In this document: positions 7,803 to 16,493 of the stretch, piece by piece
How the letters are laid out: every line of letters starts with the position of its first letter
How positions within the stretch are numbered: position 1 is the stretch's first letter
Assembly (NCBI GenBank): GCA_035281645.1
Contig: DATEDN010000177.1
Location: 3,705 to 67,704 of the forward strand
Length of the DNA: 64,000 bases
Reading direction: 5' to 3'
Origin: JACCTH01 sp035281645
Lineage (GTDB): Bacteria; Actinomycetota; Acidimicrobiia; Spongiisociales; ZC4RG35
Notes under the pieces: model-generated
The model's input: only the letters and a program-made list of their open reading frames with translations
The model's database searches: none
What the model was told of the DNA's origin: nothing
Made by a program: the position numbers and the translations under genes

Positions 7803-8969
7803 GTGAGACGAGCGAGAACCCTGGCATTTCTTGCGGCAGTGATGTTGTTGGCTGCCTGTACGCAGGCGGCGGATACGACCACAGCCCCGACCACCGATAC
7901 GGGCCCGGCCACCACGGCCGATACCGGGACGGCAACTACGGCTGACACCGGCGGTGCCACCACCACCACGGCTGGCACGGAGCCAAGCGGAGGAGGGCTA
8001 CTGGGCGAAGTTCAATCGCGGGGAAGCCTGCTGTGCGGGGTGAACGAAACGGTCCCCGGATTCGGGTTCCTGAACGCAGACGGCACCCGTTCGGGCTTTG
8101 ACATCGACTACTGCCGAGCGGTGGCAGCGGCCGTCTTGGGCGACCCAGAGGCGGTCGAATATGTCCCTCTCGACGCCCAACAACGCTTCACGGCTCTGGC
8201 ATCGGGCGAGATCGATGTGTTGATTCGCAACACCACTTTCACTGCCACCCGCGATGGCGGCGAGGGCGCAACCTTTCTGACCACCACCTTCTATGACGGA
8301 CAGGGGATGATGGTGTTCAGTGATTCGGGTATTACCGCCCTGGAGGACTTGGCCAACACCGCGATCTGCGTGCTGTCTGGGACCACAACGGAGCTGAACC
8401 TCGCTACCCGGTTTGCCGACATTCCCTACACCCCGCTTACGTTCGAGGACAATGGCGTCCTCCAGCCCGCGTTCGTCTCTGGACAGTGCGACGGCTGGAC
8501 GTCCGACAAATCGCAGCTGGCCGGTGTCCGTTCCGCCTTCCCGGCTGATCAAGGTGGACCCGAAGCGTTGACCATCCTCGAGGAGACCTTCTCCAAAGAA
8601 CCCCTGGGCCCGGCGGTCCGTGACGGCGATTCGCAATGGGCGCAGGTAGTCGACTGGGTGGTCAACGCCACCATCCTGGCTGAGGAGCTGGGGATCACTT
8701 CTGACAATGTCGACACCTTCGCCGACACCGACAATGCCGAGATCCGACGACTCCTGGGATTGGAAATTGAAAGCGACGACGGCACGGCAGTCTTCGACGC
8801 CGGACTCGGTCTCGAGCCGGGTTGGGCCGCCAATGTGATCGCCTCCGTTGGCAACTACGGTGAGATCTTTGACCGCAATGTCGGCCCGGATACACCGCTG
8901 GGTCTGGTGCGGGGGGTGAACGATCTCTGGTTGAACGGCGGGCTCTTGTACTCGCCGCCCTTCCGGTAG
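7803..8969 (+). CDS. aapJ: General L-amino-acid ABC transporter, substrate-binding lipoprotein
   Basis: A 388-residue AapJ/BztA-type binding protein. The signal ends at lipobox LLAAC (Cys 19). Residues about 23-62 form a Thr/Ala/Gly-rich linker with TADTGTATT-like repeats, a tether common in actinobacterial lipoproteins. The solute domain starts near GSLLCGVNETVPGFGFLNADG and carries IDVLIRNTTFTATRDG, typical of Aap/Bzt proteins with broad L-amino-acid (Glu/Asp/Gln) specificity. The start is GTG with SD gggagg. It heads the aapJQMP operon and is separated from aapQ by a perfect hairpin. Confidence 0.9.
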   Translation: MRRARTLAFLAAVMLLAACTQAADTTTAPTTDTGPATTADTGTATTADTGGATTTTAGTEPSGGGLLGEVQSRGSLLCGVNETVPGFGFLNADGTRSGFDIDYCRAVAAAVLGDPEAVEYVPLDAQQRFTALASGEIDVLIRNTTFTATRDGGEGATFLTTTFYDGQGMMVFSDSGITALEDLANTAICVLSGTTTELNLATRFADIPYTPLTFEDNGVLQPAFVSGQCDGWTSDKSQLAGVRSAFPADQGGPEALTILEETFSKEPLGPAVRDGDSQWAQVVDWVVNATILAEELGITSDNVDTFADTDNAEIRRLLGLEIESDDGTAVFDAGLGLEPGWAANVIASVGNYGEIFDRNVGPDTPLGLVRGVNDLWLNGGLLYSPPFR

Positions 8970-8981
8970 GGCGATTCGAAG

Positions 8982-9009
8982 AAAGGGGCGGCCTGAAGGC
9001 CGCCCCTTT
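8982..9009 (+). terminator. Perfect 12-bp stem-loop between aapJ and aapQ
   Basis: AAAGGGGCGGCC (8982-8993) pairs perfectly with GGCCGCCCCTTT (8998-9009) around a TGAA tetraloop. The loop resembles a stable GNRA-like cap. The 3' arm ends 3 nt before the aapQ ATG. It is probably an attenuating or processing hairpin that makes the binding protein more abundant than the permeases. Confidence 0.8.
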
Positions 9010-9012
9010 CTC

Positions 9013-10188
9013 ATGACAAGGGAGGTTTTGATCCCCAACGCCCGAGTCCCCTTCTGGCGTAACCAACGGGTGCTCCGCGCCGTCGCCCAAGTAGTGGTTG
9101 CGGCCGCCGTGTTGTTCCTTCTTTACGTCCTGTGGTTCAACGTCACCAACAACATGCGCGCCCGAGGTGTTCGGACAGATTTCAACTTCCTTGATCAACC
9201 TTTCGGAGTGCGCATCGCCGGCTCGGACCTAAGCCCCAGTGCTCCTGTTCGTTCCGCGCTTCTGAACGGAATCCGCAATACCTTCGCCCTCGCCATCGTC
9301 GGGCTGCCGCTGCTGACGATTCTCGGGGTCATCGTCGGCGTCGGTCGCCTTTCCACCAACTGGCTGGTAGCGAAGATCTCTTCGGCCTATGTGGAGATCC
9401 TGCGCAACCTGCCGCCCCTGCTCGTGGTGATTTTTGCCTTCCAGGCCGTGATTCTTCGCCTCCCTCCGGCGCGGAATCCGATTACCCCCTTTGGCTGGTT
9501 CGTCATCAGCAATCTCGAATTTCACGTCCCCGGATTCCGGGCCGGAGACAACTATCGCCCGTTCATGATGGTGATGTTGGTAGCGGTGCTGCTCGGTGCC
9601 TTGCTCTGGTGGTGGCGCACCCGGGTTCACGAGCGGACCGGAACGCCGCACCATCGTTGGCTGTGGAGCCTGGGAACCATCGGGCTCGTGGGCGCCATTG
9701 CCTATCTGATTCTGGATCGGCCGCTCACCATCATCTTGCCTCGCCTCGAAGGACGGGTGGTCGATGGGGGCTATCGCGGCCTCGGTGCGTTCTTCGCGGT
9801 GGTAGGGGCTCTGGCTTTCTATACCTCGAGCCACGTGGCCGAGATCGTGCGCGGCTCGATCCTCGCCGTTCCCAAGGGGCAGTCGGAGGCGGCTTCGGCG
9901 TTGGCTCTCTCCGGGTTCCAAAGACTCCGGTTCGTGGTGTTGCCACAGGCCATGCGCATCGCCCTGCCTCCGATCATCAATCAATACCTCAACTACGTGA
10001 AGAACACTTCTTTGGCGATCGCGGTTGGCTTCGCCGAAGTGACTCTGGTTGCCTTCCAGGCAATCGGCAACGGTCAACCCGCCCCCCAGGTGGTGGTCTT
10101 GCTCATGGGCTCGTACCTGATCTTCAGCCTGGTGATCTCATTGCTTGTCAACCTTTACAACCGTCACCTCCGGATCGTGACCCGCTGA
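9013..10188 (+). CDS. aapQ: General L-amino-acid ABC transporter permease AapQ-like
   Basis: A 391-residue permease, longer than HisQ types because of the extended periplasmic insert characteristic of AapQ/BztB (about residues 150-230, PARNPITPFGWFVISNLEFHVPGF). The N-terminal membrane helix is LRAVAQVVVAAAVLFLLYVLWF. The EAA loop is KGQSEAASALALSGFQRLRFVVLPQAM. ATG 9013 has no upstream SD because a hairpin ends at 9009. An SD-like AAGGGAGG lies inside the gene just before an in-frame TTG at 9028, so the start is uncertain by five codons. The stop overlaps the aapM ATG (TGATG). Confidence 0.88.
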   Translation: MTREVLIPNARVPFWRNQRVLRAVAQVVVAAAVLFLLYVLWFNVTNNMRARGVRTDFNFLDQPFGVRIAGSDLSPSAPVRSALLNGIRNTFALAIVGLPLLTILGVIVGVGRLSTNWLVAKISSAYVEILRNLPPLLVVIFAFQAVILRLPPARNPITPFGWFVISNLEFHVPGFRAGDNYRPFMMVMLVAVLLGALLWWWRTRVHERTGTPHHRWLWSLGTIGLVGAIAYLILDRPLTIILPRLEGRVVDGGYRGLGAFFAVVGALAFYTSSHVAEIVRGSILAVPKGQSEAASALALSGFQRLRFVVLPQAMRIALPPIINQYLNYVKNTSLAIAVGFAEVTLVAFQAIGNGQPAPQVVVLLMGSYLIFSLVISLLVNLYNRHLRIVTR

Positions 10189-11411
10189 TGACTACCCCCG
10201 CCTCCCGACCGGTTCCAGTTCGATGGGTGAGGAAGAACCTTTTTTCGACTCCGCTCAACGCCTTTCTGACGGTCGTACTGGGCGCCGGGATTGTCTATCT
10301 CGCATATCTGTTGATCCGATTCCTGGCGACGTCGAACTTCGAAATCCTTCGGGTCAACCTGGCCCTGTTCATGGTGGGATCTTTCCCCCGGGCCCAACTG
10401 TGGCGCGTGGTAGTGGCCATGCTGCTGCTGGCGCTGATGGCAGGGCTGGCGGGCGGAATGCTGAAGGCGGCGGCGCGGGAAAGATCCAAGGAGGCCGGGA
10501 TCCGGCTGGCGGAGGTACGCGGATCACGGGCGGTCCTTGGCTGGCTGCGACGCTTCTGGCCCCTCAGCCTGCTGGTCATAGCCGCTTTGGCACTAACCCG
10601 AACGTTGATCCCCACTTTGGTGGTGATGGCGGTGGTGGCTCTGCTGGTGGCCAGCCGTTGGCTGGGGGTGCGTCTAGGCCCTATCCCTCGACGGGTCGGC
10701 TGGATGTTGGTGGCCTTGCTCCCCCTTGGCGCCTACTGGATCCTCAGTGCTTCCGGGCTCGGTTGGGAGGATTGGGGCGGGTTCATGCTCAACATTTTCT
10801 TGACGATCGCCGGGATCCTCTTTGCATTTCCCATCGGCGTGGCTCTCGCCCTGGGACGGCGCTCGACCCTGCCGGTGGTCCGCGCCTTTTCGATTGGCTA
10901 CATCGAGCTCATCCGCGGCGTTCCTCTCATCACCCTCCTTCTGATGGCGGTCTTTGCCCTCGGCTTCTTCCTGCCCCGCGACCTCCGCCCGGGAAGCGTT
11001 ACCCGGGTGTTGATCGTGATCACGGCCTTTGAGGCGGCGTACATAGCCGAGGTTGTGCGCGGCGGTCTGCAAAGCGTGCCCCGAGGCCAATCGGAGGCGG
11101 CTCAGTCCCTGGGCCTCCCGGGGTTGAAGATCACTCGCCTGATCGTCCTGCCCCAGGCTCTGCGTGCGACGATTCCAGCGATGGTGGGACAGTTCATCAG
11201 TTTGTTCAAGGACACCACCCTGGTGGCGATCGTCGGACTTGGCGACGTCCTCGCTGCCTCCTCGTTCGCCAACGCCCAACCGGCCTTCAATGCTCAGGGC
11301 CTGGCGAGGATCACGCTGCCGTTCGTAGCCCTGGCGTTCTGGGCAGGTTCGTTCGCAATGTCACGCGAAGCACGCCGCCTTGAGCGGCGCCTCGGAATTG
11401 GAGAGAGATGA
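10188..11411 (+). CDS. aapM: General L-amino-acid ABC transporter permease AapM-like
   Basis: A 407-residue second permease of the Aap system. The start is ATG 10188, overlapping the aapQ stop by one base. An N-terminal helix (NAFLTVVLGAGIVYLAYLLIRFL) and an extra membrane pair between about residues 60 and 180 precede the core permease domain, which begins near GFMLNIFLTIAGILFAFPIGVALALG. The EAA loop is RGQSEAAQSLGLPGLKITRLIVLPQAL. It should pair with AapQ as a heterodimer in the membrane. The end overlaps the aapP start by 4 bp (ATGA). Confidence 0.9.
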   Translation: MTTPASRPVPVRWVRKNLFSTPLNAFLTVVLGAGIVYLAYLLIRFLATSNFEILRVNLALFMVGSFPRAQLWRVVVAMLLLALMAGLAGGMLKAAARERSKEAGIRLAEVRGSRAVLGWLRRFWPLSLLVIAALALTRTLIPTLVVMAVVALLVASRWLGVRLGPIPRRVGWMLVALLPLGAYWILSASGLGWEDWGGFMLNIFLTIAGILFAFPIGVALALGRRSTLPVVRAFSIGYIELIRGVPLITLLLMAVFALGFFLPRDLRPGSVTRVLIVITAFEAAYIAEVVRGGLQSVPRGQSEAAQSLGLPGLKITRLIVLPQALRATIPAMVGQFISLFKDTTLVAIVGLGDVLAASSFANAQPAFNAQGLARITLPFVALAFWAGSFAMSREARRLERRLGIGER

Positions 11412-12166
11412 CCGACCCCCAAACTGCCGACGGCGGAAAGCCCATGATCGTGCTCGAGAATGTCGACAAGTTCTTTGGCACCTTCCAAGCCCTTGACGAC
11501 ATCTCGCTGAGTGTGGCCAAGAAGGAGGTTGTGGTCGTCATCGGGCCTTCCGGTTCTGGCAAGAGCACTTTGATCCGATGCATCAACCGCCTCGAAAAAC
11601 ACGATGCCGGCCGGGTCATCGTGGATGGAGTGGAGCTGACCGACGACATCCGCAACATCCACGAAGTCCGCATGGAGACCGGCATGGTGTTTCAGCAGTT
11701 CAATCTCTTCCCCCATCTCACGGTGCTCGACAACGTCACCCTGGCCCCGCGGGAAGTTCGGCACATGGCCAAAGCGGAAGCCGAGGAGCTAGGGATGAAG
11801 ATGCTGACCCGGGTGAGGATCCCCGAGCAGGCCCGCAAGTTTCCGGGTCAGCTATCTGGCGGCCAGCAACAGCGGGTGGCTATCGCCCGATCGCTTGCCA
11901 TGCAGCCCAAGGTGATGCTCTTCGACGAGCCCACCTCGGCCCTCGACCCCGAGATGATCAAGGAGGTACTCGAGGTGATGGAAGAACTCGCCGCCTCGGG
12001 GATGACCATGATCGTGATCAGCCATGAGATGGGCTTTGCCCGGGCGGTGGCCGATCGCATCATCTTCATGGCCGACGGACAGATCGTCGAAGTGGGCACC
12101 CCCGAACACTTCTTCACCAACCCCACCGAGGAACGGACCAAGACCTTCCTCTCCCAAATCCTTTAG
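11408..12166 (+). CDS. aapP: General L-amino-acid ABC transporter ATP-binding protein
   Basis: A 252-residue ATPase energising AapQM. Walker A is GPSGSGKST, the Q-loop is in VFQQFNLFPHLTV, the signature is LSGGQQQRVAIA, Walker B is VMLFDEPTSALDPE, and the H-loop is VISHEMGFA. It is translationally coupled to aapM through ATGA. Its terminal TAG codon shares its last base with a dispersed palindromic repeat (12166-12212) that probably ends the transcript. Confidence 0.95.
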   Translation: MTDPQTADGGKPMIVLENVDKFFGTFQALDDISLSVAKKEVVVVIGPSGSGKSTLIRCINRLEKHDAGRVIVDGVELTDDIRNIHEVRMETGMVFQQFNLFPHLTVLDNVTLAPREVRHMAKAEAEELGMKMLTRVRIPEQARKFPGQLSGGQQQRVAIARSLAMQPKVMLFDEPTSALDPEMIKEVLEVMEELAASGMTMIVISHEMGFARAVADRIIFMADGQIVEVGTPEHFFTNPTEERTKTFLSQIL

Positions 12167-12212
12167 CGAACCCAGGGTTGGTGACCGCGCTCAACGCGGA
12201 TATCTCCACAGA
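12166..12212 (-). repeat. Dispersed palindromic repeat, copy 1
   Basis: Read on the minus strand this is TCTGTGG, then a stem-loop core CCGCG-TTGAG-CGCGG, then AACCCTGGGTTCGC. It shares both ends with copies at 19092, 35230 and 47057, while the core stem differs in sequence but keeps pairing. It sits between aapP and the CapA-like gene. Confidence 0.7.
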
Positions 12213-12242
12213 GAACAAGTCGACTCGACCTAGCCTCCCCCG

Positions 12243-13301
12243 GTGCGCGGCCGGTCTTTCCTGCTCTTCATGCTGCTTGTCGCCTGTGGCGCCCCTCTGG
12301 CGAGGGCGGCTCCGGTGGCCGCTCCCACGCCTTCGGTTTCGACGACGACCACCTCGCCGGCTCCTACGGGATCTCCAGCGACGACGGCTGTGGAGGCTCC
12401 CACGTCGACTTCAACCACAGTGCCCGAACGCGGCTCGCTCGTCATCCAAGGAGTCGGCGACGTCAACCTCGACACCTCTTATCTACCGGCACTCGCGGAG
12501 CGTGGCTTTGACTCGGCCTGGAGCGGCCTTGATGGCCTGTTTCTCGATGACGATCTCACGATCGTCAATCTCGAGTGCAGTCCCTCCCCTCTCGGCTCGC
12601 CGGAACCAAAGGAGTTCGTCTTCCGTTGCCCGGACGGGTTCTCGGAAATGGCTGCGGCCGGCGTCGACCTTGCGAATCTCGCCAACAACCACTCCCAGGA
12701 CTTCGGCAAGGAAGCGCTCATCGACGGTCGTCTACGTCTCCTGGCAGCTGGCATCGATACCGTCGGTGCGGGACGCCACCTCCGCCAGGCCAACGCTTTC
12801 TTTCCCTACCTGATCGAGGGATGGAAGGTGGCGGTGCTCGGCTTCGGGGGAATCCAACCGCACGCGGGTTGGCTCGCTACCGAAGCGGCAGCGGGGATGG
12901 CTGATGGCGACGACATCGACTCCATGGTGGCGGCAGTAGAGCGGGCGGAAGCGTGGGCCGACTGGGTGGTTGTCACCGTACATTGGGGTGTGGAATTGGA
13001 CCTTGCCCCCCGCCCCGACGACATCGAGCGGGCCCGAGCCTTGATCGCCGCCGGCGCCGATGCGATCTTCGGCCATCATCCCCACCGCTTACAGCCGCTC
13101 GAGACCATCGCGGGGGTACCCGTGGCTTGGAGCCTGGGCAATTTCGTCTGGCCCAACTTCTCCACTGCCGGCTCGACAACGGCCGTCGCCCGAATCGAGA
13201 TCTCGCAGCAAGGGGAGGTACGGGCCTGCCTGCTTCCGGCCCAGATTGAAAGCCCTGGCCACCCCGTCCTCACCGGCGAGCGTGCTTGTCCGCAGACGTG
13301 A
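12243..13301 (+). CDS. CapA-family (PGA_cap) metallophosphatase-like lipoprotein
   Basis: 352 residues from a GTG start. A signal ending in lipobox LLVAC (Cys 15) is followed by a Ser/Thr/Pro-rich linker to about residue 60. The PGA_cap domain shows its motifs in order: GVGDVNLD, NLECSPS, LANNHSQDFG, VHWGVEL and GHHPH, matching the metal- and phosphate-binding residues of the calcineurin-like fold. Relatives take part in poly-gamma-glutamate capsule synthesis, but many actinobacterial members stand alone and have no known role. No capB/capC neighbours are present. The stop overlaps the next gene as GTGA, so the two are co-translated. Confidence 0.88.
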   Translation: MRGRSFLLFMLLVACGAPLARAAPVAAPTPSVSTTTTSPAPTGSPATTAVEAPTSTSTTVPERGSLVIQGVGDVNLDTSYLPALAERGFDSAWSGLDGLFLDDDLTIVNLECSPSPLGSPEPKEFVFRCPDGFSEMAAAGVDLANLANNHSQDFGKEALIDGRLRLLAAGIDTVGAGRHLRQANAFFPYLIEGWKVAVLGFGGIQPHAGWLATEAAAGMADGDDIDSMVAAVERAEAWADWVVVTVHWGVELDLAPRPDDIERARALIAAGADAIFGHHPHRLQPLETIAGVPVAWSLGNFVWPNFSTAGSTTAVARIEISQQGEVRACLLPAQIESPGHPVLTGERACPQT

Positions 13302-14851
13302 ATCCGGCCGACTCCAAGAAGCGTTGGGCGATTCCGACGGTCATCGCCCTGGGTGGGCTTCTTGGGGCCGCCTCTTTCCTGGCCGCGCCGGACAACGTCC
13401 TCACCCGATTGTTCATGCCAACCACGACCGCGGTGACGACTACCTCGACGGCTCCGGCACCCACCACGACCACTCGACCGGAGCCGACAACCACTCTGGC
13501 TCCCACCACGACGCTTCCGACCCGCCAGCCGGGAACGGTTCCAGGCTTCACGGCGGGACGGCCGTGGGGGTCGACGCCAGGCCTGACGATGTTCCGGGGA
13601 AATCCCACTCGAACCTTCTATGGGACAGGTCCGCTGCCCGCCAACCCTCGGGTGCTTTGGAGTTATCCGTCCGATGGAGTCATGTGTGGGTTCTCCTCGG
13701 TGGCTGGCGTCAGCTCACAGTGGTGCGGCAGCGGGTGGACCGGCCAGCCCGTTGTCTGGGAGCGAGGCGACGGGACCACCGAGGTCATCTTCGGCGCCTA
13801 TGACAAGTCGGTCCACTTCCTCGACGCCTCCTCCGGCGCCGAACTTCGACCGTCGTTCGCGACCAATGACATCATCAAGGGATCGGTGACCCTCGATCCC
13901 GACGGGTTCCCACTGCTCTACTTCGGCTCCCGCGATAACAAACTGCGAATCGTCGCCCTGGATCGCCCCGAGCCCACCGAGCTGTGGAGTCTCGACGCCG
14001 ATGCCGTCGCCGGCATCTGGAACGATGACTGGGACGGCAACCCGGTCATCGTCGATGACATGCTCTACGAGGGCGGGGAAAACGGATGGTTCTTCGCCAT
14101 CAAACTCAACCGGACCAAGGGTGCCGACGGTCTTGTCACCGTCGCTCCCGATATCGTCTTCTCCACTCCGGGATGGACCGAGGAGTTGCTCTCCAGAGTG
14201 GGCCGCAATGTGTCCTTCGAGAGTTCGGTGATGATTCACGAGCAGGTGGCCTATTTGGCCAACTCGGGGGGAAGGGTGGTGGGATTCGATCTGTCCGAGA
14301 TCGCCAACGGCAATGCCTCGGTGGCGTTCGACTATTGGGTGGGCGACGACACCGATGCCACTCTGGTTTCCGACTCAGACGGGTCGGTGTATGTGGCCGT
14401 GGAGGAAGAGCGGAAGAACGCTCGCAGCCGCGAGCTTGGTCAGCTGATCAAGCTCGATCCGAAATTGGCCGACCCCTTCGTTTGGGGCGTCGCCGTTTCC
14501 GGCGGTGAGCAGGTGGGGGGATTATGGGCGACGCCAGCCCTCGGAGCCGGCGTGCTTTACGAGGCCACCCAGCCAGGTGACTTGCTGGCCGTTGACGCTG
14601 AGACCGGCGAAGTCACCTGGCGCGAGGAGATCGGCTGGCATGCCTGGTCCTCCCCGGTGGTGGTCGGAGACGAGTTGCTGGTGGCGACGTGCACTGGAGA
14701 GCTGCGAGCCTATTCCCTGGCAGATCCCCGACGGCCGGCTCCGATGTGGACCCTCAAGCTCTCGGAATCGTGTATCGAATCGACCCCGGCGGTGTGGGCT
14801 GGTCGCATCTATGTCGGTGTCCGCGACGGTAAGTTCTACGCCATCGGGTGA
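13298..14851 (+). CDS. Membrane-anchored PQQ-like beta-propeller protein
   Basis: About 517 residues from GTG 13298, which overlaps the preceding stop (GTGA); a TTG at 13286 is an alternative. An N-terminal membrane helix (WAIPTVIALGGLLGAASFLAA) is followed by a Thr/Pro-rich linker. The rest is an extracytoplasmic beta-propeller with repeats such as LWSLDADAVAGIWNDDWDG, LLAVDAETGEVTWREEIGW and IYVGVRDGKFYAIG. The repeats resemble PQQ/quinoprotein blades, but I see no catalytic quinoprotein motif, so a scaffolding or sensing role is likely. Pairing with the CapA-like lipoprotein suggests a shared envelope function. Confidence 0.82.
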   Translation: MNPADSKKRWAIPTVIALGGLLGAASFLAAPDNVLTRLFMPTTTAVTTTSTAPAPTTTTRPEPTTTLAPTTTLPTRQPGTVPGFTAGRPWGSTPGLTMFRGNPTRTFYGTGPLPANPRVLWSYPSDGVMCGFSSVAGVSSQWCGSGWTGQPVVWERGDGTTEVIFGAYDKSVHFLDASSGAELRPSFATNDIIKGSVTLDPDGFPLLYFGSRDNKLRIVALDRPEPTELWSLDADAVAGIWNDDWDGNPVIVDDMLYEGGENGWFFAIKLNRTKGADGLVTVAPDIVFSTPGWTEELLSRVGRNVSFESSVMIHEQVAYLANSGGRVVGFDLSEIANGNASVAFDYWVGDDTDATLVSDSDGSVYVAVEEERKNARSRELGQLIKLDPKLADPFVWGVAVSGGEQVGGLWATPALGAGVLYEATQPGDLLAVDAETGEVTWREEIGWHAWSSPVVVGDELLVATCTGELRAYSLADPRRPAPMWTLKLSESCIESTPAVWAGRIYVGVRDGKFYAIG

Positions 14852-14875
14852 TCGGCCCCAAGTCGTCATCAACAA

Positions 14876-15808
14876 TTAGGGACAGACTCCAGGAGCATAC
14901 GACTCGCCCTCGAGGCAGCTTCGCTCTTCGACTGGCAGCCAAACATTCATCGTTGAGAGGAAGCCTTCGAGCAGTGTGCGGGCACCACCGTAAGGAGCGA
15001 CGCTCGGATGATCGTCTTGCCGCCAAACAGCTACGACGACGATCCTGTCGCTGTTGCCGCCGATCGGTTCGGGATTCGTAAAGATGGCTTGAACACCTTC
15101 GAAGGCGTCGAAGGAGGCTTCGACTCCACCGAAGTTCACCAGCAGCCCGGCGGGACGGCAATCGCTCGGCCCGTAGCACAGTGGCAAGGCGCCTTCGATG
15201 GCCTGCTCGCAGAATGGATACGTTGTCTGGCCGCAGTACTGCCCTACCCACGTCTCGATGTCTGCCATGTCATTAATCGCAGTTTCGAGGGCGACCGCCC
15301 AGGCGCTCACCCTGATATCGGATCTCGGCGACACGAACGACTCCTGGGCGGTGCTCGTCCAGTCGTGGGCGTCTGCCTCCATCGTCCAGTGGCGGTTGGC
15401 GTCCAATTGATGCCAATCGGGCGGGTAGCCGATTCTGAAGCAGTAGCGGTCCGATTCGTAAGCACTCCAGCCTTCTACGCCAAAGGTCGTCGGTTGCGGG
15501 AGCGTCGAAGAGGGTTCGCAGGCCAAGGAGGTGGCGGCAACGAACCTCGAATTGGCGCGAAGAGCAACGACGAGTCCGCCAAGGATGGTCAGTATCACTA
15601 CGGCAGCAAGGGCGGGAGCCCAGCTCCGGCGTGGACGAGTAGAGCTGGGACGCTCGGTGGTTTTGGTGGCCAAGGTGTTTCTCCTAATGGTGGGAGCCGG
15701 GTGGTCCGGTGCCGTGACGGCTCGGACCAACGCCTCGAGGTCGGGCTCGGGATTGGCGCGACGAAGCAGGGTGAGAACGGCTTGCCGAGACCTTGCTTCA
15801 TTTGCCAT
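14876..15808 (-). CDS. Single-pass membrane protein coupled to ECF sigma, putative anti-sigma/sensor
   Basis: 310 residues, no family recognised. A cytoplasmic N-terminus of about 65 residues (SRQAVLTLLRRANPEPDLEALVRAV) precedes one membrane helix (WAPALAAVVILTILGGLVVAL). A large extracytoplasmic domain of about 220 residues follows, containing about ten cysteines (YRYCFRIGYPPDW, QYCGQTTYPFCEQ, LCYGPSDC), which suggests disulfides. The start overlaps the sigma-factor stop by 11 bp, the same overlap as the 7011/7021 pair. It probably tethers or inhibits that sigma factor while sensing outside; this is inferred from position and topology. Confidence 0.65.
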   Translation of the reverse strand: MANEARSRQAVLTLLRRANPEPDLEALVRAVTAPDHPAPTIRRNTLATKTTERPSSTRPRRSWAPALAAVVILTILGGLVVALRANSRFVAATSLACEPSSTLPQPTTFGVEGWSAYESDRYCFRIGYPPDWHQLDANRHWTMEADAHDWTSTAQESFVSPRSDIRVSAWAVALETAINDMADIETWVGQYCGQTTYPFCEQAIEGALPLCYGPSDCRPAGLLVNFGGVEASFDAFEGVQAIFTNPEPIGGNSDRIVVVAVWRQDDHPSVAPYGGARTLLEGFLSTMNVWLPVEERSCLEGESYAPGVCP

Positions 15809-16364
15809 CGGGTGCCTCCCTGACTGGGAGCTCCAGGTACGGAACCCGGCTCACGTTCCTCAGAAATGACTTCACAAAGCGGTCCCTAGCGCGATGGAGC
15901 CTTTGGTCGGCGGCGGCCACCGAGATGCCCAGGGCATGAGCGATCTCAGCGCTGCTCAACTCCTCCCACTCGGCCAGCATCAGCACTTCCTGATCGGTGG
16001 CTGTCATGGCACGCAGAGTCGCCAGGACTTCCTGATCCTCGGCGTAACGGATTACCACTTCATCGGGTCCGTCCTGTGGAAGGGTGGCCATCCCATTCAC
16101 AAGTCCGGCCGCTTTGTTCCAGCGCCGAAGCGAACGCCAGCGATTGGCGATGACGCCGCGAGCGATCCCGAAGAGCCACGGCCTTGCCGTCGACCAATCG
16201 ATTTCACCCGCCCGCCGCGAAGCGATCGCGAACACCTCGGCGGCGGCGTCTTCGGCATCTCCTCGTCCAACCCGTCGAGCGCAATAGCCGAGAACCTCGG
16301 GGTGATAGCTGCTGAAAAGCTCACCGAGCTTCTGGTTGAGGCCTGGGTCGGACATCTCCACCAT
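15798..16364 (-). CDS. ECF (sigma-70 family) RNA polymerase sigma factor
   Basis: 188 residues. Region 2 is recognisable in LFSSYHPEVLGYCARRVGRGDAED, and region 2.4 in ARPWLFGIARGVIANRWRS. Region 4 HTH is TATDQEVLMLAEWEELSSAEI followed by AHALGISVAAADQRLHRAR. A GGAG about 10 nt upstream supports ATG 16364; ATG 16355 is the alternative. The gene and the coupled membrane protein downstream form a self-contained signalling pair. Target promoters are unknown. Confidence 0.9.
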   Translation of the reverse strand: MVEMSDPGLNQKLGELFSSYHPEVLGYCARRVGRGDAEDAAAEVFAIASRRAGEIDWSTARPWLFGIARGVIANRWRSLRRWNKAAGLVNGMATLPQDGPDEVVIRYAEDQEVLATLRAMTATDQEVLMLAEWEELSSAEIAHALGISVAAADQRLHRARDRFVKSFLRNVSRVPYLELPVREAPDGK

Positions 16365-16493
16365 GGATTGTCCGCTCCAAGTTAAATCTGACAGCCAGTC
16401 GAGGTCGAACGGTCTGGTACGCCGTCACGGCGGATTCTTCGTTACTCCGGTCCCAGGCGCTTCCGGCGAGAGATCCGATAGTCGGGGAAACGG

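Noticed and set aside
9018..9030. TTG 9028 with AAGGGAGG as the sure aapQ start
   Set aside because: Spacing of only 2 nt is too short for efficient initiation, so ATG 9013 was kept with the doubt stated.
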